Shown here one piece after another: positions 6,622 to 7,848 of a stretch of 7,848 nucleotides of DNA (the first letter of the stretch is position 1; each line of letters starts with the position of its first letter). The position numbers were made by a program, and so were the translations under genes. Origin of the DNA: JANMDR01 sp031376425 (GTDB taxonomy: Bacteria; Pseudomonadota; Gammaproteobacteria; Burkholderiales; Usitatibacteraceae); assembly GCA_031376425.1 (NCBI GenBank), contig JANMDR010000055.1, forward strand, positions 1-7,848, read 5' to 3'. The notes beneath the pieces were generated by a model. That model saw nothing but the letters and a program-made list of their open reading frames with translations, was not told where the DNA came from and ran no database searches.

Positions 6622-7299
6622 TCAACCGTAAGGCACAAGAGTATTGTCATCCCATGTCAGCAAGCGCATTAGCTTGGTATGATAAAAAAACTTGTCGCGT
6701 CCGACGGTGCTTTCTTCCAGCACCTTGATTTCGACGAGGTGCTTGAGATAGCGCGAGGCCGCTTGGCGCCCCCCGATGTTTTTCTCGATGATATTCTGAA
6801 TGCGGTAGTAAGGCTTTTCGAAGATCAAATCAACCAGTTCGTGACTATAGGTTTTCGGCGCGGCCTGTTTTACGTGCGCAATGGTCATTTTCGAAAGCGT
6901 GCGGATGGCTGAAATTTTGGCGGTGGTCCAATGTGCCGTTTGCTCAACGCCTAAGAGGATATAGTTAATCCACGGTTCCCACGCTTGGTTGCGCGTCACA
7001 TCAAGCAGTAGTTGATAATACGCATCCCTATTCTTGATAATGTAACGGCTCAGATAAAGAATCGGCAAGGTTAGCAATTCTTCTTCAATAAGATACAAGC
7101 TGTTGAGAATACGCCCGGTGCGGCCATTGCCATCGGTAAAGGGGTGAATCGCCTCAAACTGATAATGCCCAACCGCCATGCGCACCAATGGATCAATATC
7201 ATGCGCTTCATCTTTCGTACGGTTTTTGCGTTCTGCTTTTTGCACATACATTGGGTAAACGCGGGAAAATTTCATTTTATATATTCGGCGCTGCGGCAT
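6622..7299 (-). CDS. DUF2200-Fic chimera: truncated class II Fic AMP-transferase with a foreign N-terminus
   Basis: From ATG 7299 this encodes 225 residues. A good ribosome site (GGAG, eight bases upstream) supports this start over a longer frame opening at 7404, which would read through a palindromic repeat. Residues 1-32 (MPQRRIYKM, then VYPMYVQKAERKNRTKDEA) match the beginning of DUF2200 proteins. From about residue 33 (HDIDPLVRMAVGHYQFEAI) it matches SoFic-type Fic proteins without a break. The Fic motif HPFTDGNGRTGR is complete at 52-63, followed by the helical core and a C-terminal winged-helix-like part (about 150-215, with YYRIQNIIEKNIGGRQAASRY partly visible as its recognition region). 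Fic enzymes transfer AMP from ATP to hydroxyl groups of target proteins. Family members are about 370 residues, so roughly 185 N-terminal residues are missing, including the inhibitory (S/T)xxxE(G/N) helix and the target flap region. Either a dead fusion or an unrestrained short enzyme; I favour decay. Confidence 0.85.
   Translation of the reverse strand: MPQRRIYKMKFSRVYPMYVQKAERKNRTKDEAHDIDPLVRMAVGHYQFEAIHPFTDGNGRTGRILNSLYLIEEELLTLPILYLSRYIIKNRDAYYQLLLDVTRNQAWEPWINYILLGVEQTAHWTTAKISAIRTLSKMTIAHVKQAAPKTYSHELVDLIFEKPYYRIQNIIEKNIGGRQAASRYLKHLVEIKVLEESTVGRDKFFYHTKLMRLLTWDDNTLVPYG
7111..7146 (-). other. Fic catalytic motif HPFTDGNGRTGR
   Basis: All canonical positions of the HPFx(D/E)GNGRxxR loop are present: the catalytic histidine, the acidic magnesium ligand, the GNG anion hole and the two arginines. 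The loss in this gene therefore concerns the N-terminal half and not the active-site loop. Confidence 0.85.
7198..7210 (-). other. Junction of DUF2200 and Fic sequences
   Basis: The protein reads RTKDEA on the DUF2200 side and HDIDPL on the Fic side. The switch falls within the codons for D, E, A, H and D. DUF2200 proteins normally continue RTKEEVDxxIxWLTGY, whereas Fic proteins have a D(D/V)DPLIKMA-type stretch here. An acidic residue pattern is shared by both families at the joint, which would fit a deletion through short homology. Confidence 0.65.
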
Positions 7300-7311
7300 G
7301 GCTTGTGCTCC
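7294..7311 (-). promoter_or_regulatory. Ribosome binding site that fixes the chimera's start
   Basis: The minus strand reads CGGAGCACAAGCCATG. GGAG lies eight bases before the ATG at 7299, a usual spacing. The start also coincides with the normal first residues of the DUF2200 family, so the longer upstream frame is not needed. Confidence 0.6.
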
Positions 7312-7339
7312 GATCATTTGAAACTTGGTAGGCAAATAC

Positions 7340-7458
7340 CGTAGGGGCGAAAAATATTTCGCCCGACAGTGTATAAATATATACTGTTGCCCTCCAGTGC
7401 ACAAACAGGGCCTATCGTGCGTCTAATACCGTCGGGCGAATGATTATTCGCCCCTACA
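7340..7458. repeat. Two-armed inverted palindromic repeat (REPIN- or MITE-like)
   Basis: The left arm GTAGGGGCGA...TTCGCCCGAC (7341-7367) and the right arm, its reverse complement (7431-7457), match at 24 of 27 positions. Each arm is itself a hairpin: GGGCGAAA/TTTCGCCC with loop AATA at 7345-7364, and GGGCGAAT/ATTCGCCC with loop GATT at 7434-7453. The 63 bases between the arms include an AT-rich GTATA-AATA-TATAC hairpin at 7371-7384. The GTAGGGGCGAAT...ATTCGCCC sequence is familiar as a dispersed repeat in many bacterial genomes. No ORF spans the element credibly, so it is probably a passively moved pair. Confidence 0.7.
7376..7404 (-). promoter_or_regulatory. Possible promoter for the DUF2200-Fic chimera, inside the repeat
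   Basis: On the minus strand, TTGTGC (7399-7404) and TATATT (7376-7381) are separated by 17 bases and resemble a sigma-70 -35/-10 pair. Transcription would start near 7369, pass through the left-arm hairpin and reach the ATG at 7299 after about 70 bases. This is a motif match only, in an AT-rich spot where chance matches are common. Confidence 0.35.
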
Positions 7459-7786
7459 GCCTGAACGCAATTAGCGTGCTTCGTCGGCGCCAACTACCCC
7501 AGTTGCGGGCCAACCGTCCACAGAGGGGAATTTAGCGACGATAGTTTGGGGTGGTCCCACATTATTCGCAGAGCGCAATCAGCGTAGCACCTTGCTCAGC
7601 TCATTGTTTTCATCTCTTATTATGTCGCCCGCGACGACACATCAATCGAATGTGTTCCAATGGTGTAGAAATTGCGACATATTGCCGCTCCAAATTCACC
7701 CGCCCCTACTAAAAGACCTCTGCACAACTGAACTTTCAATCAAGATTGCTATCAAAATAGCGTTAACAGCAAAAGAGTAAAGTGCC
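7459..7786. other. Gap of 328 bases without a gene, with a third partial repeat arm
   Basis: A 62-codon frame at 7592-7780 has no domain and is not called. CGCCCCTAC at 7701-7709, preceded by ATTCACC, is a partial third copy of the repeat's outer end. It is followed at 7714-7730 by AGACCTCTGCACAACTG, which loosely resembles the terminal repeats of IS5-group elements; no transposase is present. GCTAT-CAAA-ATAGC at 7748-7761 is a small hairpin just upstream of the next gene. Confidence 0.4.
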
Positions 7787-7848
7787 ATGCAAGAAAGCTT
7801 TGGAAATCTTGAACTGATTGCGCGAATCAACCGAGAAAGTGCGCTGAT
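7787..7848 (+). CDS. Start of an unidentified gene, cut by the right window edge
   Basis: An ATG at 7787 opens a frame that continues to the edge, encoding MQESFGNLELIARINRESAL. A weak purine-rich stretch (AAAGAG, then GTAAAGTG) lies upstream. The sequence is polar and helical, without a signal peptide. Twenty residues are too few to assign a family. It reads away from the Fic gene, so the two would be divergent around the repeat region. Confidence 0.4.
   Translation, partial: MQESFGNLELIARINRESAL

Noticed and set aside
7300..7404. Longer start of the Fic gene at 7404
   Set aside because: It would translate the left repeat arm. The ATG at 7299 has a good ribosome site and matches the start of DUF2200.

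Overview
The window looks like an accessory, partly decayed stretch of a Gram-negative chromosome. The pointers are a lipoprotein with an outer-membrane-type +2 serine, a secreted protease whose C-terminal repeats are of a kind common in beta- and gammaproteobacteria, and a GTAGGGGCG-type palindromic repeat. I cannot assign a genus. Whole genes are separated by long gaps that hold gene remnants, so insertions, deletions and fusions have probably occurred here.

Layout. At the left edge is the 3' end of an S24 (LexA/CI-like) repressor, 1-164. The next 790 bases hold no intact gene but contain a frameshifted C-terminal remnant of an Abi_2 abortive-infection protein (about 204-375) and a start-less open stretch on the minus strand (674-841). 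A large secreted zinc metalloprotease (958-3978) has two near-identical N-terminal modules, a HExxHxxGxxD catalytic domain, a bacterial repeat domain and two C-terminal ESGWG modules. After a 560-base gap comes a lipoprotein (4543-5202), convergent with a TIR-like effector gene on the minus strand (5368-6408). Further right on the minus strand is a Fic gene (6622-7299). A two-armed inverted palindromic repeat (7340-7458) lies just upstream of it, and the first codons of another gene (7787 onward) reach the right edge.

The most notable object is the Fic gene. Its first ~32 residues match the start of the unrelated DUF2200 family, and at about residue 33 it switches in frame to the middle of a class II Fic protein. 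The Fic core motif HPFTDGNGRTGR and the C-terminal winged-helix region are kept. The N-terminal half of Fic, with its inhibitory helix, is gone. The chimera has its own ribosome binding site, and a plausible promoter lies inside the upstream repeat.

The genes do not form one operon or pathway. The repressor tail, Abi remnant, TIR-like protein and Fic chimera are families typical of mobile, toxin and anti-phage loci, so a worn defence or prophage island is a reasonable inference. The protease and lipoprotein are cell-envelope or secreted proteins that may simply sit beside it.
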